A stretch of 64,000 nucleotides of DNA from Morinoia aosen (lineage: Eukaryota; Arthropoda; Malacostraca; Amphipoda; Talitridae). Below are positions 1-10,699 of the stretch, piece by piece. The position numbers and the translations under genes are program-made. The notes beneath the pieces were generated by a model that had not been told where the DNA came from, did no database searches, and saw only the letters and a program-made list of their open reading frames with translations. Every line of letters starts with the position of its first letter. The first letter of the stretch is position 1. The stretch spans positions 15,028,293 to 15,092,292 of the forward strand of contig CM059575.1 in NCBI GenBank assembly GCA_030386875.1. Reading direction: 5' to 3'.

Positions 1-3000
1 AACTGACAGCGTCTCACTCCAGTCGGGAAACTGTCGCTGTCTCACTCCAGTCGGGAAACTGACGCTGTCTCTTCAGTCGGGAAACTGACAGTGTCTCACT
101 CCAGTCGGGAAACTGGCACTGTCCCACTCCAGTCGGGAAACTGACACTGTCTCACTCCAGTCGGGAAACTGACACTGTCTCACTCCAGTCGGGAAACTGG
201 CACTGTCTCACTCCAGTCGGGAAACTGACACTGTCTCACTCCAGTCGGGAATCTGACTGTTTCTCACTCCAGTCGGGGAACTGACACTGTCTCACTCCAG
301 TCGGGAAACTGACACTGTCTCACTCCAGTCGGGAATCTGACAGTTTCTCACTCCAGTCGGGAAACTGGCACTGTCTCACTCCAGTCGGGAAACTGACACT
401 GTCTCACTCCAGTCGGGAATCTGACAGTTTCTCACTCCAGTCGGGAAACTGACACTGTCTCACTCCAGTCGGGAAACTGACAGCGTCTCACTCCAGTCGG
501 GAAACTGACAGCGTCTCACTCCAGTCGGGAAACTGACACTGTCTGACTCCAGTCGGGAAATTGACACTGCCTCACTCCAGTCGGGAAACTGACAGTGTCT
601 CACTCCAGTCGGGAAACTGGCACTGTCTTACTCTAGTCGGCAAACTGACACTGTCTCACTACAGTCGGGAAACTGACACTGTCTCACTCCAGCCGGCAAG
701 CTGACAGTGTCTCACTCCAGTCGGGAAACTGACACTGTCTCACTCCAGTCGGCAAACTGACACTGTCTCACTCCAGTCGGGAAACTGACACTGTCTCACT
801 CCAGTCGGCAAACTGACACTGTCTCACTCCAGTCGGGAAACTGACAGTGTCTCACTCCAGTCGGGAAACTGACAGTGTCTCACTCCAGTCGGGAAACTGA
901 CAGTGTCTCACTCCAGTCGGGAAACTGACAGTGTCTCACTCCAGTCGGGAAACTGACACTGTCTCACTCCAGTCGGGAATCTGACAGTGTCTCACTCCAG
1001 TCGGGAAACTGACAGTGTCTAACTCCAGTCGCGAAACTGACACTGACTCACTCCAGTCGGGAAACTGACAGCGTCTCACTCCAGTCGGGAAACTGACACT
1101 GTCTCACTCCAGTCGGGAATCTGAAAGTGTCTCACTCCAGTCGGGAAACTGACAGTGTCTCACTCCAGTCGGGAATCTGAAAGTGTCTCACTCCAGTCGG
1201 GAAACTGACAGTGTCTCACTCCAGTCGGGAAACTGACACTGTCTCACTCAAGTCGGGAAACTGACACTGTCTCACTCCAGTCGGGAATTTGAAAGTGTCT
1301 CACTCCAGTCGGGAAACTGACAGTGTTTCACTCCAGTCGGGAAACTGACACTGTCTCACTCCAGTCGGGAATCTGACACTGTCTCACTCCAGTCGGGAAT
1401 CTGAAAGTGTCTCACTCCAGTCGGGAATCTGAAAGTGTCTCACTCCACTCGGAAAACTGACAGTGTCTCACTCCAGTCGGGAAACTGACAGTGTCTCTCT
1501 CCAGTCGGGAAACTGACACTGTCTCACTTCAGTCGGGAATCTGAAAGTGTCTCACTCCAGTCGGCAAACTGACACTGTCTCACTCCAGTCGGGAATCTGA
1601 AAGTGTCTCACTCCAGTCGGGAATCTGACAGTGTCTCACTCCAGTCGGGAAACTGACACTGTCTCACTCCAGTCGGGAAACTGACAGTGTCTCACTCCAG
1701 TCGGGAATCTGACAGTGTCTCACTCCAGTCGGCAAACTGACACTGTCTCACTCCAGTCGGGAATCTGAAAGTGTCTCACTCCAGTCGGGAAACAGACAGT
1801 GTCTCACTCCAGTCGGGAAACTGACACTGTCTCACTCCAGTCGGGAAACTGACACTGTCTCACTCCAGTCGAAAAACTGACACTGACTCACTCCAGTCGG
1901 GAAACTGACAGTGTCTCACTCCAGTCGGGTAACTGACACTGTTTCACTCCAGTCGGGAAACTGACACTGACTCACTCCAGTCGGGAAACTGACACTGTCT
2001 CACTCCAGTCGGGAAACTGACAGTGTCTAACTCCAGTCGGGAAACTGACACTGACTCACTCCAGTCGGGAAACTGACAGTGTCTCACTCCAGTCGGGAAA
2101 CTGACAGTGTCTCACTCCAGTCGGGAAACTGACAGCGTCTCACTCCAGTCGAGTAACTGACACTGTTTCACTCCAGTCGGGAAACTGACAGTGTCTAACT
2201 CCAGTCGGGAAACTGACACTGACTCACTCCAGTCGGGAAACTGACACTGTCTCACTCCAGTCGGGAAACTGACAGTGTCTAACTCCAGTCGGGAAACTGA
2301 CACTGACTCACTCCAGTCGGGAAACTGACAGTGTCTCACTCCAGTCGGGAAACTGACAGTGTCTCACTCCAGTCGGGTAACTGACACTGTTTCACTCCAG
2401 TCGGGAAACTGACACTGACTCACTCCAGTCGGGAAACTGACACTGACTCACTCCAGTCGGGAAATTGACACTGTCTCACTCCAGTCGGGAAACTGACGCT
2501 GTCTCACTCCAGTCGGGAAACTGACACTGTCTCACTCCGGTCGGGAAACTGACAGCGTCTCACTCCAGTCGGGAAACTGACGCTGTCTCACTCCAGTCGG
2601 GAAACTGACACTGTCTCACTCCGGTCGGGAAACTGACAGCGTCTCACTCCAGTCGGGAAACTGACACTGTCTCACTCCGGTCGGGAAACTGACAGCGTCT
2701 CACTCCAGTCGGGAAACTGACGCTGTCTCACTCCTGTCGGGAAACTGACACTGTCTCTTCAGTCGGGAAACTGACAGTGTCTCACTCCAGTCGGGAAACT
2801 GACAGCGTCTCACTCCAGTCGGGAAACTGACGCTGTCTCACTCCAGTCGGGAAACTGACGCTGTCTCTTCAGTCGGGAAACTGACAGTGTCTCACTCCAG
2901 TCGGGAAACTGACAGCGTCTCACTCCAGTCGGGAAACTGTCGCTGTCTCACTCCAGTCGGGAAACTGACGCTGTCTCTTCAGTCGGGAAACTGACAGTGT

Positions 3001-3923
3001 CTCACTCCAGTCGGGAAACTGGCACTGTCCCACTCCAGTCGGGAAACTGACACTGTCTCACTCCAGTCGGGAAACTGACACTGTCTCACTCCAGTCGGGA
3101 AACTGGCACTGTCTCACTCCAGTCGGGAAACTGACACTGTCTCACTCCAGTCGGGAATCTGACTGTTTCTCACTCCAGTCGGGGAACTGACACTGTCTCA
3201 CTCCAGTCGGGAAACTGACACTGTCTCACTCCAGTCGGGAATCTGACAGTTTCTCACTCCAGTCGGGAAACTGGCACTGTCTCACTCCAGTCGGGAAACT
3301 GACACTGTCTCACTCCAGTCGGGAATCTGACAGTTTCTCACTCCAGTCGGGAAACTGACACTGTCTCACTCCAGTCGGGAAACTGACAGCGTCTCACTCC
3401 AGTCGGGAAACTGACAGCGTCTCACTCCAGTCGGGAAACTGACACTGTCTGACTCCAGTCGGGAAATTGACACTGCCTCACTCCAGTCGGGAAACTGACA
3501 CTGTCTCACTCCAGTCGGGAAACTGACACTGTCTCACTCCAGTCGGGAAACTGACTGTCTCACTCCAGTCGGCAAACTGACACTGTCTCACTCCAGTCGG
3601 GAAACTGACAGTGTCTCACTCCAGTCGGGAAACTGACAGTGTCTCACTCCAGTCGGGAAACTGACACTGTCTCACACTCCAGTCGGCAAACTGACACTGT
3701 CTCACTCCAGTCGGGAAACTGACACTGTCTCACTCCAGTCGGGAAACTGACTGTCTCACTCCAGTCGGCAAACTGACACTGTCTCACTCCAGTCGGGAAA
3801 CTGACAGTGTCTCACTCCAGTCGGGAAACTGACAGTGTCTCACTCCAGTCGGGAAACTGACACTGTCTCACACTCCAGTCGGCAAACTGACAGTGTCTCA
3901 CTCCAGTCGGGAAACTGACACTG
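1..3923. repeat. 28-bp minisatellite array, about 140 copies, truncated by window start
   Basis: The stretch is built from a 28-bp unit with core CTCACTCCAGTCGGGAAACT followed by a variable octamer GACACTGT / GACAGTGT / GACAGCGT. Point variants (GGCAAACT, GGGAATCT, CTCTTCAG with a short deletion) mark individual units. The array starts before the window and ends abruptly at about 3923, where unique AT-rich DNA begins. Each unit carries a small inverted motif, CAGT...ACTG. Short ORFs inside it, such as one on the minus strand near 2112-2339, are products of the repeat and are not genes. It is not CRISPR: the units abut directly with no unique spacers. Confidence 0.97.
2907..3500. repeat. Higher-order copy of window positions 1-594 inside the 28-bp array
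   Basis: Diagnostic variants at 1-594 reappear in the same order exactly 2906 bp downstream. They include the CGCTGTCTCACTCC unit after GGGAAACTGT, the deleted CTCTTCAG unit, the GTCCCACTCC unit, the GGGGAACT unit and the GTCTGACTCC/GGGAAATTG pair. All markers compared match without indels. The copies diverge at about position 595/3501. This points to a recent block duplication by unequal exchange, or to an assembly duplication. The left boundary lies outside the window. Confidence 0.85.
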
Positions 3924-4184
3924 ATTTTTACAAGGAAGAAAACAAAATTTCCCTACCTGCGAGGAATAACAGCTGATTCTTACTGAATTAAACAAGTGAT
4001 GATTACTTTGCTACCCGCATCCCATATCTGAGCTTATTATCTGAGTACACATCGCATTATTGGTATATAAGCATTATAAAAGCATTATAGTTATATTTTA
4101 CTTAACACCGAAAGGGGTTACTCTCATTCCATTTTATTCGTTTTGAATGCAGAGTAAAATAAATAAAAAATTGGGAATGCAAGC
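3924..4184. other. AT-rich unique DNA, no gene seen
   Basis: Sequence between the minisatellite and the GC-richer island. It has many short AT runs and several stops in every frame. No RNA gene or element boundary was recognised. Confidence 0.6.
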
Positions 4185-4460
4185 CTATTGATGACATGCA
4201 CCCCATCTCCCCCTGATCCGGGTCCCCCTCGCCCCCAAGTGACCCCCGCCCCCAAAGCTAGAGCAGCTGCTTCCCAAAATTGCCATCGGTGCGTCGTCAT
4301 GGCAACCAAACTCAAAACAAATAGCGGCGGCCCCGGGTTCTGGTGTTCCTAAATAAAACATCGACCGCACCCTCATTTCATTCCTAAAACGTTCTCCTCC
4401 ACTCGGGCCCCGTCTTGAGAGGAGCGTGCGTCTCGCCGCAAAAATAACCACTTGAAATTA
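4185..4460. promoter_or_regulatory. GC-rich island with RFX X-box, putative cis-regulatory element
   Basis: C-rich runs (CCCCCTCGCCCCC, CCCCCGCCCCC) resembling Sp1/KLF sites lie beside an X-box-like palindrome and a CAGCTG E-box, followed by AT-rich sequence. Overlapping minus-strand ORFs of 63 and 88 codons exist, but none has a recognisable domain. The layout (C-rich tract, X-box, then a CAAA-rich stretch) is shared with the island at 27.4-27.66 kb. A regulatory role is an inference. A CpG-rich first exon or promoter is an alternative. Confidence 0.35.
4293..4306. promoter_or_regulatory. X-box (RFX-type) motif
   Basis: GTCGTCATGGCAAC matches the X-box consensus GTHNYYATRRNAAC at every position. 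RFX factors bind this imperfect palindrome upstream of ciliary genes in animals. No gene is visible next to it, so function is unproven. Confidence 0.4.
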
Positions 4461-4813
4461 AGCCACACGCAACCCTCAGCTCTTTGGGCTAGTTTTCCCC
4501 TCGCATAAAAGCCGACGTGAACACGGCAGCCGTTGGTCGGGCTCCAATTTATTACTAGAATTATGGATCATTAAAAAATAACACAAATTTACTTATCAAC
4601 ATCGTTGGCGTTGCGTGAGCGGAGCGGACCAATCAATAACGAGCAACTGCTCACGCTAATGGCGCTTTCATTTCGCAAAACATGCTAACTGGAACTAAAC
4701 GTAATTTTGACTGCAGCTCTGCAAAATTGGGTCATTTTGCCATTGCGTGAACGTGACGCGCTGTGAAAAAGATAGTACAAAATTTATAGCTCGCAACATT
4801 GATTTCTGTTAAA
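4461..4813. other. Non-coding stretch with inverted octamer and homeodomain-like sites
   Basis: Contains GCGTGAGC at 4613-4620 and its complement GCTCACGC at 4649-4656, flanking CCAATCAATAA. TTTATTAC and CATTAA motifs lie nearby. It may continue the regulatory island upstream. No ORF of note. Confidence 0.3.
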
Positions 4814-4815
4814 AG

Positions 4816-4912
4816 AGGGGGCAGGAGGGGGCAGTATAGAGGGGGGGGGCAGCAGGGGGTAAATGCGAAACTCGGCGCAGGTTGCAACTTAGGGGGTTGG
4901 TGGGGGTTGTGG
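4816..4912 (+). other. G-run cluster, potential G-quadruplex
   Basis: Four runs of five or more G (4816-4859) are separated by loops of 5, 9 and 5 nt. A second cluster at about 4892-4912 has GGGGG, GG, GGGGG and GGG. This fits intramolecular quadruplex geometry and lies directly before the GT-rich tract. Confidence 0.5.
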
Positions 4913-5865
4913 GTGTGTTATGTTGTTCGTTGTGTTGCTATATGCTGTGGTGTGTTGTGTTGCTATGTGCTGTGTGCAGTTGATGTGTGTTACCATGTGT
5001 TGTGTTGATTTGTGGTGTTGGGTTGTATGCGCTGTGTTGTTGTGTGGGGTGTGTTATTATGAGTTGTATTGATGAGAGTTGAGCTGTGGCGTGTTGCTGT
5101 GTGTTGTGTGGCAATGTGTTATTTGGATGCGTTGCGGGTTGTGTGGCTCTGTGCTGTGTTACTGTGTGTTGTGTGTCTGGTTGGTGGGTTGAGTCACTGT
5201 GTGATGTGTTGTGTGTCGCGTCGTTGTGTAGGGCATAGCACTGTGTTGTATTTTGGGTTGCTATACGTTTCCTACATTCCTGTATGTTGAGTAGTGCGTT
5301 GTATCGCCCTGTGGTGCGTCGTGCCGCGTGTATTGGGTGCACACAGCAACACACCATATCAATGAACAACACAACTCACAGCAACACAACTCCCACGACT
5401 CAGCAACACAACACATCGAAATACATCACGTCACACAACAACACAACACATAGCAACGGAACACACTACTCACAAACAAAGGACATACAACTCTGTAACA
5501 CAGTGCACACAGCAACACAACGCACAGCTACTCGACATCCACATCACTGCACATAGCAGCAAAACACACAGCAACACTTCATACAACATAACACCATGCA
5601 ACACATCACACTGCATAAAAACACACGGTATCCCAACACTTTATCTGTTGCTTAACGTGTTTTGCTGCTTTGTGGTGCAGTGTGTTGTTGTGTAATGTCT
5701 TATGTTACTGTATGGTGTTGTGTTGCTGTGAAGTGTGTTGTTATAAGGCTGCTGTGTGGTGTGATGTGTTGCAGTGTGGCGTGATGCTGTTCAGTATGTT
5801 GTGTTTCTGTGTGATGTTATGTGCTGCTGTTTGTGCTGGGCACACACTGCTGTATGGCGTGTAGT
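4900..5865. repeat. Degenerate GT-rich / AC-rich / GT-rich low-complexity block
   Basis: From about 4900 to 5336 the plus strand is almost purely G and T, with recurrent TGTGTTG and TGCTGTG words. From about 5337 to 5640 it switches to the complement (ACAGCAACACA words). It then returns to GT-rich to about 5865. The same degenerate repeat is therefore present in alternating orientation and could fold back on itself. ORFs of 63-148 codons here are composition artefacts. Confidence 0.85.
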
Positions 5866-6059
5866 GGTGAGTGTGACGGGCAGGCATGGAAAGATAGCAC
5901 CGACTGTGTAAGCAGTCGTACGTGTAAAAGAGCGACACTTTTACAAGAGCTGTTAGCGTAGATACGTAGTAAAGCAAAACCATATTGGCATAAAAATTTT
6001 CAATATATTCTTTGTAGAATGTACAATTTACATATGCTGATACCTGATAGTCCCCTAGC

Positions 6060-6188
6060 AAAGTAGTACACAGCCTATCAGGAGCAGGCCAGGTGTGACG
6101 ACAACTTGGGCTCTGCAGCGACGTGAGGGCCAGCTGTGGGCGCGCTGTGAGCAGCGAGGGAGAGGCAGCAGAGAAGATCTCCTGCACA
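6060..6188 (+). other. Possible exon or UTR ending at a strong splice donor
   Basis: A GC-richer stretch ends in CACA|GTGAGTGAT, a good donor match. One plus frame is open across it (contains LQRREGQLWARCEQRGRG, ending at the donor). The codons are Arg-rich and no family is recognised. The upstream acceptor is ambiguous (several AG). An overlapping 148-codon minus ORF is less convincing. Confidence 0.15.
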
Positions 6189-6689
6189 GTGAGTGATATC
6201 GCGGGTAGCGAGGCAAACCTGGAAGTGAAGTGAAGATGTTGAAACCGAGTTTCGATTTAGAAAGAATGATGCGAAACAGCAATGGATGTAAAAGTCTCAT
6301 AAGAGATCTTTCCCTCAAGTGCAATTAAACTAAAAGAACAGAATTCTTTAACACTCGCTAGACAGTCCATTTTAATCGCTTAGCGTACTCTGTTATGTTA
6401 TCATTCAATATGTACTTGCCATTTGCTCTTCATCGCATGTTAACCGTTTGCTCTTCACCGTTTGCTCTAATCACTGCATCCTCCTTCATCGGCGGAAATA
6501 GTAACAAGGGAGACTGGCAGCAGTGCGCCAAAACACAACAGTAGGAAACATCTTTCTTTTTTTCAAAGAAAATTTTTCATTGATCGCACTACTGCTACCA
6601 TCGAATTGCACGACTGGTTTTCAGGTTCTTAACTTAAGAAAAGGGAGTGTGTAAGTGAAATGCAGAGCAATCAATGGAAGAGTTACCCG

Positions 6690-6830
6690 CACTAACCTTT
6701 CAGACCCGCTGCTATATTCAGCTGAATGGCTGCGCACACTGATGAAAATGCCGCGAGGGTCACTGGGCTCGAACCAGAGGCTTCATTGATTGAACTGTAA
6801 TGCTCAACCCTTTGCTCTGCGGAGAAGACA
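6690..6830 (-). mobile_element. tRNA-derived SINE-like fragment or decayed tRNA
   Basis: Read on the minus strand, CCTCTGGTTCGAGCCCAG forms a canonical T-arm (CTGG stem, 7-nt TTCGAGC loop, CCAG stem) with a pol III B-box. A D-arm-like GGGTTGAGCATT lies upstream and a partial acceptor stem (CCGC...GCGG) closes it. No clean anticodon arm forms. A SINE-like body may continue toward 6690. Confidence 0.4.
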
Positions 6831-7065
6831 TACTCATAGAAACCAGGGAACAGAAAGCGTGAGTGCGACTGAAACCTGATTCCAATAAAAAATAGACACA
6901 GTTAACCGGGCGATTGAGGGTAGCCGCAGAGAACGCATGACCATTAGAGAAATTCACAACTAAGAGAGAAATGTGACAACACAGGCAAGAAAAATGTTTC
7001 ACTAGAAAGCATCATGGCAAGACTGGAGAAAAGGAGAGAAAGCAATGCAGGAGTAGAGGGCGGAG
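6831..7065. other. Unique non-coding DNA
   Basis: No gene or element recognised. An 80-codon minus ORF crosses it without domain features. Confidence 0.5.
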
Positions 7066-7295
7066 ACGCAGCAGGAGAGTAGGTGAAACAGTGGACGTAG
7101 GAGAGTAGGTGGAACAAAGGTAGCTGGAGAGTTATTGGAAGAGAGGCAGCCAGAGACTAGGTGGAACAGCGGCCGTGGAAAAGTAGGGGAACAAAGATAG
7201 CAGGAGAATTAGTAGAACATTGGCAGCAGGAGAGTATGTGGAACATCAGCAACAGGAGAGTAGTAGCAGCGAGGGAAGAGTGGCAACAGGAGAGT
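7066..7295. repeat. Degenerate 26-bp minisatellite, about 9 copies
   Basis: Diverged units of the form CAGGAGAGTAGGTGGAACA plus a variable tail recur every 24-28 bp (for example starts at 7201, 7227 and 7253). Divergence is much higher than in the large arrays, so this array is older or shrinking. Confidence 0.7.
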
Positions 7296-7369
7296 ACTCA
7301 TATGAGGGTGCGCCTGTCAAGAGAGAAGGAAGTTTGACTGAAGGGAGGAGGGAGCAGGAGCGAGAGAGA

Positions 7370-7680
7370 GGGAGTAAGGTGAGAGGGGCGGGGGCAAGTC
7401 TACATAAAGGGGGCTTTGTGCCCGAATTAAATTCTATTGACTGGGGCGGGGGCGGGGCGGCGATGTTACAGCTCTTGAGTTTCCACCACGCATGCCAGCG
7501 GCGTGAGCGCGCACGCAGGCCGCTGATTAGCTCACCGACAACAGCCGGATTCATCACAGAGGCTCTAATTATTCTGCCAAAATTATTAAATCTCACATAA
7601 TACACTGGGATGATAGGCCACCGCCACATTTCTCGTAGCTTACAATTTTAGATCTCTTCGCGAACTGTTACATTGAGGAT
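7370..7680. promoter_or_regulatory. GC-rich island then homeodomain-type AT motifs, putative regulatory element
   Basis: GGGGCGGGGGCGGGGCGG runs near 7444-7462 resemble Sp1 sites. GATTAG, CTAATTATT and AAATTATTAAAT motifs follow. ORFs exist on both strands (126 and 127 codons) but neither carries a domain. The sharp composition contrast with the flanks suggests a constrained element or promoter. Confidence 0.3.
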
Positions 7681-8700
7681 TGAAAGTTATGAGTGTGCGA
7701 CAGTTGCAGGGAGCGAGAGCTGGGGATTTGCTGCCGCTGTCCTCATCAGCTGTGGCAAACAATTTCTACGCACAACTGCCTCAACGTTTACTGGGAAGCT
7801 TGCGTTGGCTCATATAATCATGATAATAACTACATAGTTGACCCCTCCCTGTGTAGCGTATTTTACATGATGCAAAACCTTGAAATCGAAATTTATTCCT
7901 TTCCTTCAAATGTCCATTATACAAAAGTTTATTACATAGGTTTAAGCGGCTTAAGAAACTTTATGTTCTATACAAAGTGACCGGTATTTTGTAGGACAAA
8001 CTTTCACACATGGCATGTATCGTTGAAATAAATACTTTTACTCAATAACCGTGCGTTGACAATGCTTCGCTCGTTACAACTTAAAACTTTCACGTGGCAA
8101 CCAAGGTCTCCTGATAATACATCTATGTATTTTACTTATGGGGATATTTGAAGCGTTTAATGTATGAAACACCGATTCATTCCGAAGGAGACCTCATCGG
8201 TTGAATAGTTGATGTCTCCGCAAGGATTCGTGAAACTTTTGGAGTCTTCGATCACGTCCACTAATCACTGCAACGGCGTTTGAATGCCTGCATTGGGACA
8301 GATGGGCGTCATGATGAACATCTTTTATAATTACCTAACCAAGGTCAAAAATCTGTTTTTTAGGGTTGTAAAAATTGAGGCTCTTACTCCGTTTTTTCCG
8401 TTCTCAATTAAAACGCTTTCCAAACTTTTACACTTCGTTTCCATGCCACTCTCAAAGTACGAATTTGTCTCCAGTACGCTACAAAGTTCAAGTCCATCTA
8501 ACTCTTTTACGAAGCATTTTCGGTCACATGGTTATTGAGGAAAAGTGTTAATTTCAACGATCCTAACGTTCTCTTAAAGTTGTTCAACAAAGTGCTAGTG
8601 AGCATGCATGTAACGCAGTTTCGTAAAATATAATGTTCTCTGCTGCTATTAAGTAAGGATAATTTTGGATCAACATTCGAAACGGATTGAACATTGAAGG
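7681..8700. other. AT-rich DNA, no gene recognised
   Basis: Only short ORFs (84 and 95 codons, AT-rich, no domain) and no clear repeats. Probably intronic or intergenic. Confidence 0.5.
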
Positions 8701-8724
8701 GTTAAAGTTGCTCTACTATCACTT

Positions 8725-8960
8725 CCAATAATTAATGCAAATTATGGCGCAGATACATCGAGGATATGGCGGGACTTCCTTCGACAGGATGCAGCGCGAG
8801 TCAAGATAACTGGTTCAGGAAATGGGTGGAGCTCCCCCACCGCTGGTGCGGGCGAGGTTAATATCGAGGCAACGAGGAAAATGCAAAGTAGCTCTCGTTA
8901 GTGCAGCACAGCGGGAAGAAAGACGATCAACAATTAGAACGGTGCGAAATCTGCTCTCGA
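8725..8960. promoter_or_regulatory. Octamer-containing island, putative enhancer-like element
   Basis: A perfect octamer ATGCAAAT at 8735-8742 sits inside AATAATTAATGCAAATTA, a composite POU/homeodomain-type arrangement. A GC-richer segment follows (CTCCCCCACCGCTGG near 8830). No ORF of note. A regulatory role is inferred from motif content only. Confidence 0.3.
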
Positions 8961-10542
8961 GATCACGCCGTGAGTTAAGATTGGCTCTTACATGACACTC
9001 ATTAGTCTCAAAAACATGTTAATTCGAACAATTTCCTGGCATACTATTGACAAAAAGTAATTTTTTATTTTGAAAAAGTTACAATTGTAACTTGGTAGGA
9101 CTGGGAATACATTGTTTTTAAGATGTTCGCTTGGTGAGAGCATTACATGCGCGCAGCAGACAATGAGCAATAGCACCTGATCCCTTCGTATTTTGTCAAG
9201 CAATACGTGCTTTAGGAAATTAATCTCACTTGTACATCATCTTACACGCACAGTTCATCCGTTGTTCATCCATGTACGAATGGAACTTAAGGATCCCTGA
9301 CCGTAGCTTACACAAATACGTAGAACATAATCGCTCCTCTACTCGATATTAACAAATGGGAAAATTTTTTTCTCATTTTTACGTTTATGAGACCTATTTC
9401 AAAACGATAGCCGAAGCCTTTGCAAAAAAATAGAGCCTCTTCTTTACTCTGAATATATATCCGAAAACGACTTGACTTAACATGACTGGATATCAAAAGA
9501 GTGTCAGCTCAATGTGATATTAAGAGCACATAACTACAAGCCTAGAAATTTCATTGAAAAGTTACTATGTAGAGTGTCATAATTAGATGAAATAATTAAA
9601 CATAGAAGATGAAATAATTGTAAGCCGTTTAAAAGTTTGGTTGGCAACAGTTGGACGTTTACCCGACCCATGAGTTTTAATCTTCCGCTACGGAAAATTT
9701 GATAAGGTGGGGAAAAACTCTCTATAGGAATAAAATTATCAGCGCCCTGAAATATATCTAGAATTTCCTTGACATAGTTGATTTTCAATGAATGGAGATC
9801 CTTGTTAATTTTCAGTTGACAAGTTTGCTGAACAAAAAATACTTTTCGACTCCAAAAATAAATGTTCCCTCAGTGTGAGGGAACATGAGTTGTTTTCACC
9901 TTAAGTCCCCAGTAAACGGATAAATGACGAGCGAAAAAGACTTCAGTTGGTGAGGTGAAAGCATAATACAAAATACATTTGATGAATTATGTGACATCAA
10001 CTCATGGGCATTAATGCAATTTATCTATAGTTGAATAGGCATCGTGATATGAAATATAGGACCGTATATGTTTCTAAATACTCAAAATTTTACTATTCAC
10101 TATAGTATCCTAGTCTAATTGTTGATTGGATGACATTAAAATGTTATTTTTAGTTTTGAAGTGGGAGCATCGACCAAATTGGAGCTGATGATACAGTCAG
10201 CCGCCGAACCAGACTGTGTTAATGAAAATAACTCAAATTCAGCTTTAGAGTCCTGAGTTTTCTGGCATTAACTCGATTAGGGCACAGAATCCGGGTACTT
10301 GAAGAGCTGTAGAGGTGAGTTACAATGCGAGTTCAGTGATTTTGTTATTTTATCTTAAATAATTTTAATCAAAGACATTGAGTAAGTAGCAGAGTCTGTG
10401 TCCTAAGCTGAGTAGAGAAATCCCCTCTCGTGAGCGAAAGACGATCTATGCACAACAGCGCAGGCTCGAGCAGCTGGCTGCTTTGTTTTTTCTTGCTGAA
10501 GTTCTTAATTTTTATCATTTGTCCCATTAAATTTGACTGAAG
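8961..10542. other. AT-rich DNA, no gene recognised
   Basis: Short minus-strand ORFs (62-84 codons) have no domains. A donor-like GAG|GTGAGTT lies at 10313-10319, but no open frame with an acceptor leads into it. The last ~60 bp are pyrimidine-rich and lead into the exon candidate at 10543. Confidence 0.5.
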
Positions 10543-10668
10543 CTGAGCATATTTGCCAGAAAACGCCATTCTGGCAATTCGGAGCTGGAAGTTGTGAGCA
10601 TGTGGGATGAGGACCAGTGGCTGGGCTCAGTCTCGTCCCTGCGCTCCACCTCACTCCACCCCGACTGA
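10543..10668 (+). CDS. Candidate terminal coding exon, unknown protein
   Basis: A pyrimidine-rich tract (10485-10530) is followed by ACTGAAG, a possible acceptor. From 10543 a 41-codon frame runs to TGA at 10666-10668. The C-terminal portion reads SELEVVSMWDEDQWLGS, then an Ser/Leu-rich tail ending HPD. Codons are GC-richer than the flanks, as expected of coding DNA in an AT-rich genome. An alternative acceptor after TTTGCCAG (10558) would shorten it. The upstream exon is not identified, no family is recognised, and the opposite strand is also open for 66 codons. Confidence 0.3.
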   Translation: MSIFARKRHSGNSELEVVSMWDEDQWLGSVSSLRSTSLHPD

Positions 10669-10699
10669 GGCACGGGAGGCGTTTGGAACTTACAGGACG

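Noticed and set aside
1..3923. CRISPR array
   Set aside because: Units are contiguous 28-mers without unique spacers and no cas-like genes exist. The window is eukaryotic in character.
4938..6187. 144- and 148-codon minus-strand ORFs
   Set aside because: They lie mainly in the GT/AC low-complexity block, where openness is compositional.
10300..10325. Exon ending at GAG|GTGAGTT
   Set aside because: A good donor, but the upstream frames are closed by stops and no acceptor is evident. A non-coding exon cannot be excluded.
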